Positions 24,350 through 35,481 of a DNA stretch of 64,000 nucleotides are shown here, piece by piece (position 1 is the first letter of the stretch; each line of letters begins with the position of its first letter). The DNA is taken from positions 4,104,775 to 4,168,774 of the forward strand of contig OZ014418.1 of assembly GCA_963965975.1 (NCBI GenBank). The letters are read 5' to 3'. The translations under genes were made by a program, and so were the position numbers. The notes beneath the pieces are model-generated. The model was not told the DNA's origin. It made no database searches and saw only the letters and a list, made by a program, of their open reading frames with translations. The stretch comes from Xestospongia bergquistia. Lineage: Eukaryota; Porifera; Demospongiae; Haplosclerida; Petrosiidae.

Positions 24350-24470
24350 ATACTTTGATCAAAGCTGAACATGATCAAACTGACAACTTCTCCATCACAC
24401 CCTACTGAATTGACTCCAGGTATTGATTGAATAGAAATGTCAATAGTACATGTAATCTGTGGTAATATGT
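24350..24470 (+). pseudogene. HECT E3-ligase fragment, right arm
   Basis: A short stretch with ctactgaattgactccaggt (24402) matches the HECT-region fragment near 43080-43140 and the left-arm scrap at 1040-1150. It is too decayed to read as protein and is called only from nucleotide similarity. Confidence 0.4.
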
Positions 24471-24639
24471 TTGTTCTTCTATTCCTAGTAGTGAGTATTA
24501 AGTCTCTGTTTCAAGTTTGTTATTTTGAGAATTCAAGTCATAGAAAGGAGAAAGAAATGGCAAAGTACATACTTTTTGGTGACTATTAATTTTAGAGGAT
24601 TGCAAAGATAAGTAGTTCAATAATCCAACAACCTTCTAT

Positions 24640-26460
24640 CCAACAGCCTCTACATGAACCTTTTCACTTACTCTACCTACACAATACTACAATGACTATA
24701 ATCAATTTAAGCTTCAGGTGTGTTGTTTGTGTGTACTTGATAAAAATGAAGGGTTGGATATTTACAATGATTTAATCCTACTTCCTCTATTGATAGACAT
24801 AATGAAAAGAATCTATCACTTGAGTTCTATATGTACTAAGATGTGATTATTTATTTGAAAGTATGTGTACACCTAGAAATGCTGGTTCCTAATTGTTGGG
24901 ACTTCACTCCTGTGACTGGTGTACTCCACCAATTGATTGTGCAATTAACTAGTGACTATGAAATGAAGGTGATTACTTTGGGTCCAAGAGGTCATGGCTG
25001 AAAGTAGGATACATAGAACTCTTCATTTTCAGCAATAAAAAGTTGCAACCCAAATGTATTGTGGCACATGACTTAAATAGAGGTGATTACTTCAGGTATG
25101 AGAGGTCATGGTCAACCACCTTTAGACATATGTTAGGATCAAGTTAGATTTCAGTTGAAAATTGGATTTTAAGAAACTGACATTGCAGCACTGATCATTT
25201 GCTCAACACATACAATAGAAAAAGAAGATTAAAGGAGTTTTGGATAGAACGTAATTGATTCAATGACATAACTAATGAAGATTTAGATGACCTATTTAAG
25301 CAGAGAGTAACTTGTTTACCTCCTTGTGGTTTATGATCAGTACAGACACTGCTTAAAGTTAATGGTGTGATATTGGAAAGACAAAAAGTAAAGGAGTCTA
25401 TTCATTGTGTTCACCCCTTGAGACTTGAAACTAGGCTATGTAGAACTCTTCATCATTGGCAATGTAGTGTTGGCATATTGATGGATATCATAAACTTATA
25501 AGGTGGCGATTAGTAACACATGAAGGTATAGATGGATATAGCCAAGTTCCAGTTTACTTAAAAGTAGCCAGTAATAACAAAACTGTGACTGTTTTTAATG
25601 CATTTCAGCAAGCTGTCGAGTGTTATGGATTACCATCTTGTGTGCATTTGGACTGTGGAGGAGAAAATGTTCTAGTTGGACACTTCATGCTTGAGCATTC
25701 CAAAAGTTTTATTGTGGTAGAAGTGTCCACAACCACAGAATAGAACATTTATGGAGAGATCTTTTTCAAGGCTGCATTAGTTTCTATTACTTCCTATTCT
25801 ATTCACTGCAAGAAATGGGTCCAGCTAGTGAAGCTAATATATGTGCCCACCTCCCTCCCTTACAACAAAAATCTATAATAAACCCTGCATAATATTAACT
25901 ACTAGTCATTATTACTATAAATTCTATAACAAACCTTCTTTGTATATTAGTTTGTATGTAGAGTACCAAATGTGCCATTAGTACACAATTTGTTATTGTT
26001 TCTCCAATTCACTACACCCATCAAAGAATTTTAAATGTATAACATAGTATACTATGTGTAAAGTTAGATTAGTCTATTGTTGTGAGGACTATTTAGAAAG
26101 AAATTAAAATATTAGTTATCAGGTCCTTTTATTTGCAAGACTGTGATTATGGGATTGACTGGAGTGGACCAGTGAGTAATGATGATGATAGTAATACTCT
26201 AATTGTGCCTGACCTTCTATCTAATTTCTTAACTGAACATCAAAGAATCTTGTTAACAGAAGAAATTCAACAGTACCCAGACACAACATTTGGTGTAAAA
26301 CACTACATTTTAGCAAGAGCCTTCATATTATAAGTTGTTGTGTTAAGATTGATGGTTCACCACTGTAATAAGAACTTGACAAAGTTGTAAAAGAGTAACA
26401 ATGTTATCAACCGTCAGGTTGATACAAAAGTGATGATATTGATCCCAATTAAGATATCAT
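24640..26460 (+). pseudogene. Integrase-core transposase, copy 2 (right arm)
   Basis: Plus-strand equivalent of copy 1. It shows the N-terminal helix region (from about 24745), the same duplicated segment as copy 1 (25000-25110), the HTH (25140-25240), and the linker to the first catalytic Asp (GYHKL near 25490). The second Asp with GGEN follows near 25650-25680, then HNHRIEHLWRD (25725-25760) with the catalytic Glu. A C-terminal tail, DYGIDWSGPVSNDDDSNTLI, lies at 26133-26333. The segment between about 25830 and 26130 lacks the expected core end. Stops and frameshifts are throughout. The 3' flank 26335-26460 recurs at 44080-44215. Confidence 0.78.
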
Positions 26461-26464
26461 TGAT

Positions 26465-27430
26465 GCTCCAAAACTATTGAGAAACAACCAGTTTCTAACA
26501 AGTATTAGTGCACTTTTTGTGGTTTGAACATGGCTTAGTGGAATACAATTAATATAATAAATTAAACAGTGGATTTCATCTTCATAGTGGAGATTACTCA
26601 CAGGATAAAAATTAGAGGAAGTAGGATTAAATCATTGTAAATATGAAAGTTGATCATTGAAACATGATGTAAAGATGTCACTTATTAATGCATTAATTTT
26701 ATTAAATTAAGTCAGGTATTAAATTTTTTACAGATAATGTTGGGAACACTTTGTATATCTATTATTAAATGTTTACCATATCCATAACTTCTTGTATTTA
26801 GAATAAGATTAGAAATGCATTCTTTTATTGCACATGTAATTGAGGATACAACATGATTCTTAAAATATTTATAGTATGTTGCTGTAGTACTTGAGGTAGA
26901 ATATTTGTTATTTTAATAAAGAAGATTTTTCATTTTTAAATAGCCCATCAAATCTCCCTGTTGATCCTGGTATGTCTAGGTGTTTTTGATATACACTTAT
27001 GATACTCCTAAATGTTCTTTCAAACTCCTATCATTATAATTAAAGTATAAGAGGTTTTTCCAATTTATTTTAGAAAGAAGAAATGAATTTTGAACAAGCC
27101 AGCATGAGAGTAATTCCAAAGAATATGTCACTGACTACACTGTTGGTTTTAAGAATGCATATGGCCAATAACAAGAGAGAGTCCATCATGATCAGAGGTG
27201 GATAAAATAGACGCAGCAGAACATCTTCATATATGATTTAGTGAAGTGGTAAGAACTGAATCAAAATTAAAAATGTAATAAAATAAAAAGGTTGATAGGT
27301 TTCAAAATTTACATTGAATTCACCAATTAATAACAGAGTAAATGGCAAACAATCAAAAGAACTAATATGGACATTTTGTACATCATATAAGAGACAATAA
27401 TGAACTTCAAATTATTATTTAAAAATAAAA
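26465..27430. other. Gene-free AT-rich stretch
   Basis: No domain, long frame or repeat partner was found between the integrase 3' flank and the (TAA)n tract before LINE C. Confidence 0.55.
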
Positions 27431-27433
27431 AAA

Positions 27434-27476
27434 ATACGAATTAATAATAATAATGATGATAATAATAATAATAATG

Positions 27477-27507
<31 letters not shown>
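27434..27507. repeat. (TAA)n microsatellite, 5' flank of LINE C
   Basis: Imperfect taataatgataata repeats run straight into the ATG of LINE C at 27509. Confidence 0.9.
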
Positions 27508-27508
<1 letters not shown>

Positions 27509-27509
<1 letters not shown>

Positions 27510-30500
27510 TGGCGTGGTGTTGTTCCTGTAACAGTGAAGGAGCTCGTTGTGTTCGTTGTGTTTGTGTGAAGAAGAATTGCTCATGTTCTTCCTGTTGTCC
27601 TAAGAAAATAGATACATGTAGAAATTTAAAACCTACTCTGAACCAGGCTACCTCAGGGCAGTCTTCGTCATCTTTATGCCTGTCCACATGTTTGTCTCTG
27701 AAATCGATTCCGTTTGATTCTCCTTCTGCCTTGACTGATGTTTTTGTAATGCTGCTCCTTCATCTGGGACTTCTTCCGCCGCTGCCTGGATGCCTATCTC
27801 TACAAGTACTGATTCAATGTCTTGTCTACCTTCTCTGTCTGAGATTGCTGATTTTTCAACTGTGCCTACCTTACGCCACGTTCCCAAAGGCGCTCGAGAT
27901 TCTTGGGCTAGTCTGCTGTCAGATGTCCTTGCGTTGGTTGTGGACAATCCTTCTGATGTTGATGGCTGGAGTAAGTTGTTAATGCTGCCAAAATGTATCT
28001 TGTTTAGTCCTCGTAAGTCTTCTATCTATTGGCGTGAAATTATGCACATTGTTAGGCAGAGGATAAGGCGGTGGGTCTCTGGTGATTATTGTGGTTTATG
28101 GTCAGAAGTGTGCAAGGTCGCTGAGTGTTTCAGGCCTAGTCAAAGGAAGGGTGGTGGAAAAGAGACATCTTCATTACATCTCAATAATGCCAATCGGGCA
28201 CGTCGTGCTGTTGAGGATGGTCAGTATAGAAAAGCTATTCAGTTTCTGACTTCTGATGGTTTTGCTTCAGTGAGTGATAACGTATATTCTGAGATGGTAT
28301 AAAAACATCTACAAGCATCCCAACCTGTTCCCATCTCCACCCCTGCTCCCTGCCTGGTTGAGATTCATGAGCAATGTGTGGTTAAAGCGTTGAAGTCTTT
28401 TTTAGCAGGCACTGCCCCTGGACCCTCAGGGTTGAGGGCCAGCCACTTGAAGGAGGCTTCCTCTTGCCTTTCCCCCAGAATCAGTAACAACTTTCTGAAG
28501 TCTATATCAAAGTTCATGAATCTTCTGTGTTCAGGTGATGTTCCTGCCATTATCGTTCCTCATTTGTGTGGTGCCTCTCTTACTGCATTGAAGAAAAAGT
28601 CTGGTGGTTTGCGTCCAATTGCAGTTGGTGAGGTGCTTTGCAGGCTTACCTCTAAGTGTATCCTTCTGTCAGTATCTCTTGAAGCAGTGCGGGTTCTTTC
28701 TCCCTTACAAGTTGGTGTTGGAGTTCTAGTTGGTTGTGAAGCTATTGTTCATTCAGTTAACACTACTTTAGGTGATGATACCATTCCCTTAAGGTTTAAA
28801 TGGGTCTTGCAAATTGATTTTTGTAATGCCTTCAATTCAATTGATCGTCATTGTATGTTTGAAGAAGTACGAGCTCGTATTCCTTCTATGGCTGCATGGA
28901 CAGAGTGCTGTTATGGCTCTCAACCCATTCTTCACCTCGGTAAGCGTACCATAAAGAGTTGTTGTGGTGTACAGCAAGGTGACCCTTTGGGTCCCCTCTG
29001 CTTTGCTCTGGCCCTTCACCCCATTGTTGAGAAAATAGCGGAGGAGGTGCCTGGCCTACAGATGAATGCCTGGTATCTAGATGATGGAACTCTTTGTGGC
29101 TCTAGTGAGGATCTGTTAAAAGCCTTACGCATCATTGAAGAAGACGGTCCTGCGAGAGGTCTCCAACTCAACCGAGTTAAATCTTTGTTGTTTGTTCCTG
29201 CAGATGCTGATTTGTCTGAGAACCTTCTCCCCTCTGATATTCCAATTGCTAGAGATGGTTTTGTGCTTTTGGGTGCCCCAGTTGGTTCAACTACATTCTG
29301 TTCCTCACAGGCCTGCAAGAGAGTAGGAAAGATTCAAAGTGCGCTAGACCTACTGCCTGAGTTGGATGATTCACAGATGGAATATGTCTTCTTACGCTCC
29401 TGTTTGTCTCTCCCCAAGTTTGTTGTTATCTTGCGCACATGTCCCCCCTCCTTCATTGAGGATGCTATTCAGAATCTTGACAGAGCTTTGTATGATTCTG
29501 TCTCTGAGATTGTTGGTGCTCCGCTGCCAGATTGGGCTTGGAAAAAAGCAACTCTTCCAGTCCCATTTGGTGGACTGGGTTTTCGTTTGGCAACCTCTCA
29601 TGCCTCATTCATCAGTTCTGTATCGAAATCTGCCCATCTTGTTGCCGAGATCTTGGATCAAAGTCCACCCCCTCCTCCTCACACCAATGATGCACTGCTC
29701 CTTCTGATATCAGCTGTATATCGTTCTCATTGGTCTTCCATTGAGGATATAGATGTTCCAGTTCGTCAGCGCCATCTCAGTAGAATAATTGACCAAGTGA
29801 GATTTGAATCTTTTTTTCAGGAGGCCCCAGATATTCGCTCCAGGGCTCTTGCTCTGTCTTCCTCTATCCACCACGCAGGTGACTGGTTGAATGTTGTGCC
29901 TTGTTCTGCTCTTGGCTTACATCTGGTAGATTGGGAGTTTCATTCCTGCCTAAGGTATTGGCTTGGCTTGCAGATGGTCGAGGAAGGTTCCTCTTGTCCA
30001 GTTTGTGACACAGAGGCTGACAGTATGGTTGATCACCTTGTTACCTGTAGAGGTAATGGGGACATGATTTGTCGGCATGAAAGCCTGCGTGATGTCCTTT
30101 TTTCTGCTGCACAGTCTGCGGCCTTGGCTCCTAAGAAAGAAGTCCCCTCCCTTGCTCCTGGTTCCAGTAGTCGCCCTGCTGATGTTTTTCTCCCTTGTTG
30201 GAAACGTGGTCGCTCTGCTGCTCTTGATGTTACTGTAGTCTCGCCTGTCCAGCAACTCACCATCAATAATGCTGCTGTCACTCAAGGTTATACTATTGCT
30301 GTGGCAGAGGAGCGTAAACGTCGCTTGCATGATAACAATTGCCACCAATCTGGAATCTCCTTCATCCCATTGGTGTTTGAGTCATTTGGGGGCTGGAGCA
30401 GGGAGGCTGCTTAAGTAATTAAAAAAGTTGGAAAGCTTCGAGCCTATCATCTCGGTTTGCCCCCGTCTCACTCCATCTCCCATTTGTTCCAACGGCTGTC

Positions 30501-30582
30501 CATCACTTTATGGCGAGGCAATGTCTGTATGTGGGCCTCAAGAGTACCCATTCAGTTACCATCGGAGGATGGTATCATATGA
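27509..30582 (+). pseudogene. LINE copy C polyprotein: Cys-rich N terminus, RT, REL endonuclease
   Basis: The ATG at 27509 opens with MAWCCSCNSEGARCVRC and further Cys pairs to about residue 32, a probable zinc-binding module. The frame slips near 27750 (T-run) and continues to a TAA at 28300, then 28303-30414 without a break. RT blocks: GLRPIAVGEVLCRL, LQIDFCNAFNSIDR (A), QQGDPLGPLCFAL (B), WYLDDGTLCGS (C), GFVLLGAPVGS (E). The C-terminal part has CPVC with HLVTC (CCHC-like) and RPADVFLP with AALDVTVVSP, the restriction-like endonuclease core. After the TAA at 30412 the same frame runs 55 more codons to TGA 30580, the likely original stop. Expected activity: nicking target DNA and priming reverse transcription there. 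Confidence 0.9.
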
Positions 30583-30600
30583 GAACCAATGAACTTATAT
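27509..30600 (+). mobile_element. LINE copy C (REL-type), essentially full length
   Basis: A 3.1-kb non-LTR retrotransposon bounded on both sides by TAA repeats. It is related to copies A and B but clearly diverged at protein level, so it is a second subfamily. It is the best-preserved LINE here, with only one frameshift and two internal stops. Its 3' tail merges with the tail of LINE copy B, which points the other way. Confidence 0.9.
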
Positions 30601-30629
30601 AAATAATAATAACAATAATAATAGTGATG

Positions 30630-30661
<32 letters not shown>

Positions 30662-30711
30662 GTTAAATAAAATGTATTAATTATTATTACTATTATTATT
30701 ATTATTATTAT
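30600..30711. repeat. (TAA)n / (TTA)n tract shared by two LINE tails
   Basis: Triplet repeats join the 3' end of LINE C (plus) to the 3' end of LINE B (minus). Confidence 0.9.
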
Positions 30712-30712
30712 C

Positions 30713-32072
30713 ATGGTGACAGTCAAAGTTGACCATCAAGGGAAGGTGGGGTGGCCGGTGTCCTGGCAGACCACATTATGGCATTTCCTCTCCACAGAGT
30801 AACTGATAACCGTTGGAACAAATGAGAAGTAGTTTCCCTTGGCTCGGTTCCAGAACGTATGCCAAGCAGTCTACCAATCGAGGAGATGGTCTTAGTAGCA
30901 GTGGTGCTCCAACCTCCTAAAGTCTCTGTTAAGAGAGGGACAAAGGAGATCCCAGCCTCGTGGCATCTTTGACCATGGGCCGTTGCTTCCTGTCTTCTCC
31001 AACTCCAGTTGTGTAACCTTGTGATGTGGAGGCTCCAGGGAGTGTTAGCTGCTGCATGGGTGAAATCACGGACACATCAAGTGCTGCTGGTTTGCCATTG
31101 GTCCAAGAGGGAAGATACACATCTGCAGGCCTGCTCATAGATGAGGGTATTAATGAAGGTACTTCTTTTCTAGGGCAGAGGGCAGCAGGTTGTGTAGAGG
31201 AGAAAACAACATCCCTAATCATGTCGTGTCGATGGATTCTGTCCTTATTACCTCCACACTCAACATGATGATCTCCGTAGACATCACACATACCACTACA
31301 AAAGGGGCATATTTTGAGGGAAACATAGGGGTTCCTAGCCAATATTGTAGGCAATGGCGGAAATCCAAGTCCTCAACGGACAAGCCAAGGGCTGGTGAAG
31401 GTATCACGTTAAGCCAGTCCCCAGCGTGGGGCATTAAGGTAGAGAGAGTGAGAGCATTAAAACGTTGATTAGGAGCCTCATGAAGGAGAGAGGTATAGGA
31501 TGCTTCATCCAAAGCACAGGAGAGATTCTTTTGAGATAATGGAAACTCTATGCCAGCTGCTGAAGACCAATATGAGTTGTTTGTGCCTAGTGAAAAATCC
31601 AAAAAAGCAGAGGAAAGTAGAGGAGGAGGTGAGCAGGTTCCATCAAGGATATCTGAAACGAGCCATTCAGTCGAAGATATCGAGCTGATGTAAGCTGCTG
31701 GTGCATGGAGAGATGCCCTGTGGAGTCCCAAGCCACCTAAAGAGATAGGGAGAGAGGTCTTAGTGTAGGACCAAGAATTGAGGGGGCCCCCTACAATGTC
31801 ATCCAAGTGTTGGCGGATAAGAGAGTCAAACGATGACACAGCATTTTTAATAAGAGCGGGGGGGGGGGGGCAAGTGCGAATCAGAAATGATATTTTAGGG
31901 AAACCAAGACAAGAACGCAGGAGTGTGGTCTCCATCTGGGAGTCTCTTAGGTCTGACAGGAATGACAGAGTGTGGCTGAGTTTTTCTACTTGTTTCTGGA
32001 CATGCAAGTCACAGAAAGAAGGTGATCCTATAGGGGAGCCAAGAAGAACAAAACCGTCATGTGCAACAGGGA
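30713..32072 (-). pseudogene. LINE copy B, 5'-truncated, REL-type
   Basis: On the minus strand it reads from about 32072, starting in the RT motif E region (FVLLGSPIGSPSFCDL), to the 3' end at 30713. The main frame 31219-32082 covers the RT thumb and connection. After a frameshift, 30929-31354 covers CPFCSGMCDVYGDHHVEC (zinc motif) and RPADVYLPSWTNGKPAALDV (endonuclease). It is closely similar to LINE A over the same region, with few substitutions. The 5' truncation and (TAA)n tail are typical of target-primed reverse transcription. The frame breaks near 31320 and 31000. Confidence 0.88.
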
Positions 32073-32139
32073 TTATATACATTTTATTTAACTATTCTAA
32101 CTAAACAAGTAATTCTATAGGTATGTAAAACATGAAACA

Positions 32140-32196
32140 GAATATATAATAATAATAATAATAATAATAAATAATAATAATAATAATAATAATAAC
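32140..32196. repeat. (TAA)n microsatellite, 5' side of LINE B
   Basis: taataataa repeats with one interruption, about 70 bases beyond the truncated 5' end of LINE B. Confidence 0.85.
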
Positions 32197-32199
32197 ATC

Positions 32200-33052
32200 T
32201 ATATCATAAAGCCTATTCACTTCTCATGGGACAAAGGTAACTTATAAAGACAGTTGTATCTCTTATCAATCTTGTCTGAACCATTTTGAGATGTTAATTT
32301 CTTTAATTCAATGACATAACATTAAAAGAAAATGACTAGTTAATTGTTTTCTTGTTAGCTAATACTTATTGAAACAATACATAAAAATTAATATAAATCA
32401 AAAAATAACATATCTACTTACTTGTCTAGCTATATGATCCATATGTTTTTGTCATACTGATGTTATGTTACAGCCACTAAACTAAAAAATTCACAATACA
32501 AAATATACAAACTCCTTATAAACAATTATTTAAAATTTTACAAATTGACAGTTCAATGTATTTGAATCAGTCATTAAGTGACATATTAATGTTTGCCATA
32601 GGGGCATCACACCGACTCAATATTAGCCTGGAAAAAATACCTAGTGTATGCACTAACTTTTTTTGGAAAATAGTATAATTTTACAATCTTCTGTCTAATG
32701 AGTATATAACAACCTTTGACTACACAGTTAATAGCAAAACAACTGCCAAATTTATTGGTCAACTAAATATAAGGCATCTGTTATTCAATATATAACAATT
32801 TTAGCAGGCAGTCAATATCTTCATTGGTGAAAGAGCATAGATCTCTTGGTTGAAAACCCTGATTATATCATCACCAACAAAATCAGCTAGTAATTATGTT
32901 GTAATTGTTTTGATATAGAAAGAAAAATAAAACATGCAAATACAGACGTTGTCTTAAAACAGATTGGCCAAACTATAAAGAAAAGATTACTACATCTAAC
33001 TGTACACTTCTCTTTCAGCTGGACATTCTAAAGATAAAATATAAAAACAAGA
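32200..33052. other. Gene-free AT-rich stretch
   Basis: No coding signal is seen. It ends in caaga (33048-33052), the target-site duplication of the Gypsy element. Confidence 0.6.
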
Positions 33053-33370
33053 TGTTAGGCGTAGACATAACAATAATTTATACCCAGTTTGGGTTAAAAG
33101 TACTATTTTAATAGCAAATAATAATAAATAGGGAGGGAAACCAAAAACCTACTAACTGAATAATAATTATAATGAATATAATCGAGTTATTTATAGTTTC
33201 TCATGTGGATCACTTCTGGAGGATCTCTTCCAGTTGATCAATCAAGTTCTGTAGGATCACGCTTGAATTGACCAATCAGATCTTCCCAAAATTCCTTCTC
33301 ATTTGATCTGCTAGCTCCAGTTTTCTGTGATTGCTTTGAGATGTCAGATGTAGACAGTTCACCCGTCACA
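33053..33370 (-). repeat. Gypsy 3' LTR (318 bp)
   Basis: In coding sense it starts tgtgacgggtgaactg and ends gcctaaca. The same sequence, more diverged and interrupted, is at 40412-41296. The RNase H reading frame runs directly into it. Confidence 0.88.
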
Positions 33371-33388
33371 TTTCCTTCTTCGTTCTTC
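33371..33388 (-). promoter_or_regulatory. Gypsy polypurine tract
   Basis: On the coding strand this is 18 bases, nearly all purine (gaagaacgaagaaggaaa), immediately before the TG of the 3' LTR. That is the expected place for the plus-strand primer. Confidence 0.85.
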
Positions 33389-33950
33389 AGTGCGAAGCAT
33401 GGGTTATTCATGGGTAGTCGTGACAGAGCATCAGCATTGGCATTCTGACTGTTTTTGCGGTGTTGTACTGTGAAATTGTATGGTTGTAGCATCAAGCTCC
33501 ATTGCATGAGTCTTGCATTCTTATTTCGACATCCCTGTATCAATTGTAAAGCTCTGTGATCTATCTGCAAAACAAAATGTTTTATTAAAAGGTAGACTTC
33601 GAATGCTTTGATGCCGAGCACTATACCTAAACATTCTTGTTCAATTTCTCTCTGTCTAATAGTATGCTATTGGGTAATCGTCTTCTCCTTTACTCAACAC
33701 TGCTCCTACACAAACTTGAGAGGTGTCAGTTTGTAGGACAAAGGTCTTTGAATAGTCTGGACTTTTCAGTATGGTTGCAGTAGTAAGCTTGTTCTTTAAG
33801 GTTTGGAAGACATGTTCAATGGTTGCCGTCCAATTCACTGTGTCGGGCTCTTCTTTTCTTGTTAAGTTGGTAAGAAGCTCTGCTATGGTAGCGTACTCCC
33901 GGATGAAACGCTGGTAATATTCAGTCATTCCAGTGCTGAAGTGAAGTTGG
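33389..33950 (-). pseudogene. Gypsy reverse transcriptase end and RNase H
   Basis: From about 33945 downward the minus strand reads the RT-RNase H connection (TEYYQRFIREYATIAELLT, then SPDYSKTFVLQTDTSQVCVG with the RNase H Asp). After a frameshift near 33650 it continues FEVYLLIKHFVLQIDHRALQ and HRKNSQNANADALSR (33238-33621). The catalytic half of RT (fingers and the YxDD palm) is absent. The C-terminal residues extend across the polypurine tract into the LTR, so no integrase follows RNase H in this element. Confidence 0.85.
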
Positions 33951-34540
33951 TACCCTGGTCTGTCAAAATTTCTTGTTGGTGTCCCATGTAGTGAAAACAA
34001 GTCCAGGAACATTTTAACCACCTTTGGTGCTGTAAAGTTTCATAAGGGATAGGCTGCAGGGTAACAAGGAGCATAGTCACAAATGACTAGTATACTGATT
34101 TCCACTAGCTGTGTCGTTGGTAGTGGACCTACTACATCCTTAGCTATACGTTGAAATGGTCAGCCATTACTGGTATTGGTATTAACTGATGCTTTGACAT
34201 GTCTCTTAGCCACCTTATGGCATTCCAGGCAGGATTGCACATATTTCCGAATGTCTTCAGCAACTCCTGGCCACCAGAATCGCTTCCTGATTCACTGCAA
34301 GGTTCTCTGACAACCCATATGTCCTGCCATCAGTTCATCATGGGCAAGGTTAAGTATGTTGGTCTGTAGTGACCAGGGTAGCACCACCTGATCACACAAC
34401 TCAGGGGGTTGATTGTGAGGAATCCACCTCCAACACAATGCTCCAGCAATTTTTCTCTGGGAACTAGGCTTCTCTTTAGTTTTCCAATGTTGCATCTCTG
34501 TGTCATTGTTCGGTGCTTCAATAAGTTGACTTCGTATCAT
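33930..34540 (-). pseudogene. Gypsy integrase, placed upstream of RT
   Basis: It reads a zinc-binding H2C2 region (ILNLAHDELMAGHMGCQRTL near 34300, then VQSCLECHKVAKRHVK near 34200) followed by core pieces. These are RIAKDVVGPLPTT near 34150 (first Asp) and TDQGTNFTSAL near 33930 in a shifted frame (second Asp). It then switches abruptly to RT-connection sequence, so the catalytic Glu region is lost. Frames change at least twice. Confidence 0.82.
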
Positions 34541-34990
34541 TAACTTCTTTTGGTTGAGTTCTTCTCGATTTTGTTGTCTTCTGGCTTCGTGGGTTAATTG
34601 TTGTCGTGATCGTCCTGGCTCTTTGATTATTCCCTTCTCAAAAGGAAATAGCTGAGCTAGCTCTGCATTCTCTGTTGGAATGCTTTGTTCGTCTGTATGG
34701 AAATGAAGTTGTCATATTGGTCGATTGTTGAGTGGAGGTTCTTGTTCATCTGGCTTGGAAGAATTGTCCTCTGTTGGGGTAACTTCATTCATGTTGTAGA
34801 TTGGTTGTCTCTCGTCTCAACTTGCTTTCTGGCTTGAGATCGTGTCACTACTGCTAATGACTTTATCTCTTGTTGCTGTTGTGATTGCAATACTTCTAGT
34901 AACTCCTGTTGTTCACTCTTCCTCAAGTGTCTCATGATGTGTTTCATCAGAGGCAAGTAATGCCTCTTCAGGTAGGTCAACTGCCACCAC
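34541..34990 (-). pseudogene. Gypsy linker between protease and integrase
   Basis: A Gln-rich segment reads SQQQQEIKSLAVVTRSQARK in the 34789-35085 frame. A VVTRSQA-like stretch after the protease is common in Gypsy-class polyproteins, from general knowledge. The remainder to 34541 is broken frames rich in Arg and Gln. Confidence 0.55.
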
Positions 34991-34996
34991 CACTTC

Positions 34997-35476
34997 TCAT
35001 TCATAAAATTCTCCATCCAATTCGATGGTGACTTTAGCAAATGGATAAGATGACCTCTGTACGTTGACTCTCCACAATATTGCACTTTTTCCCATTTTCA
35101 TGCCTTCAGCTACAAATCTAGGGTTAACCAAAGTTTTGGAACTCCCAGTATCCAATAATATTCTTTTACTAAGTATTCCATTGATCTTACCCTGGCACAT
35201 ACATGCATCGGTCCACTTCCTGACCTTTAGCAAAGTTATTCTCTGGACACTCTTTAGCATAATGGTCTTGTTTCCCACATTTGAAACAGGTCACCAGCTC
35301 TTTCTTTACTGCTGTCCCTGGTGAGTTCTAGTTAGGTTGTCTTGCTTGTGTTTGGTCTTGAGAAATGTTGGAGGTCCGTTCACTTCCTGCCTTGGATGTT
35401 TCTCGTCGTCCATGGTAGCTTACTGTTGGTACATTTTTCGTTGGCCTTCTTCCTTGATTAAGCATTTGTAGCTGAT
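34997..35476 (-). pseudogene. Gypsy gag C-terminus with zinc knuckle, and protease
   Basis: Downstream of the Copia insertion the gag frame resumes (near 35476) and reaches a CCHC knuckle, CFKCGKQDHYAKEC, at about 35240-35285. The protease follows with LLDTGSSKTLVNPRFV, whose DTG is the aspartic-protease active site (about 35120-35165). One stop near 35327 and small frame changes are present. Confidence 0.82.
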
Positions 35477-35481
35477 AATCA

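Noticed and set aside
27648-27947. Minus-strand frame of 99 residues opposite LINE C
   Set aside because: Antisense shadow of the LINE polyprotein with no domain.
29950-30348. Minus-strand frame of 132 residues opposite LINE C
   Set aside because: Shadow of the endonuclease region; sense frame has the motifs.
31026-31268. Plus-strand frame over LINE B
   Set aside because: Shadow of the minus-strand endonuclease; the same shadow appears opposite LINE A at 9409-9675.
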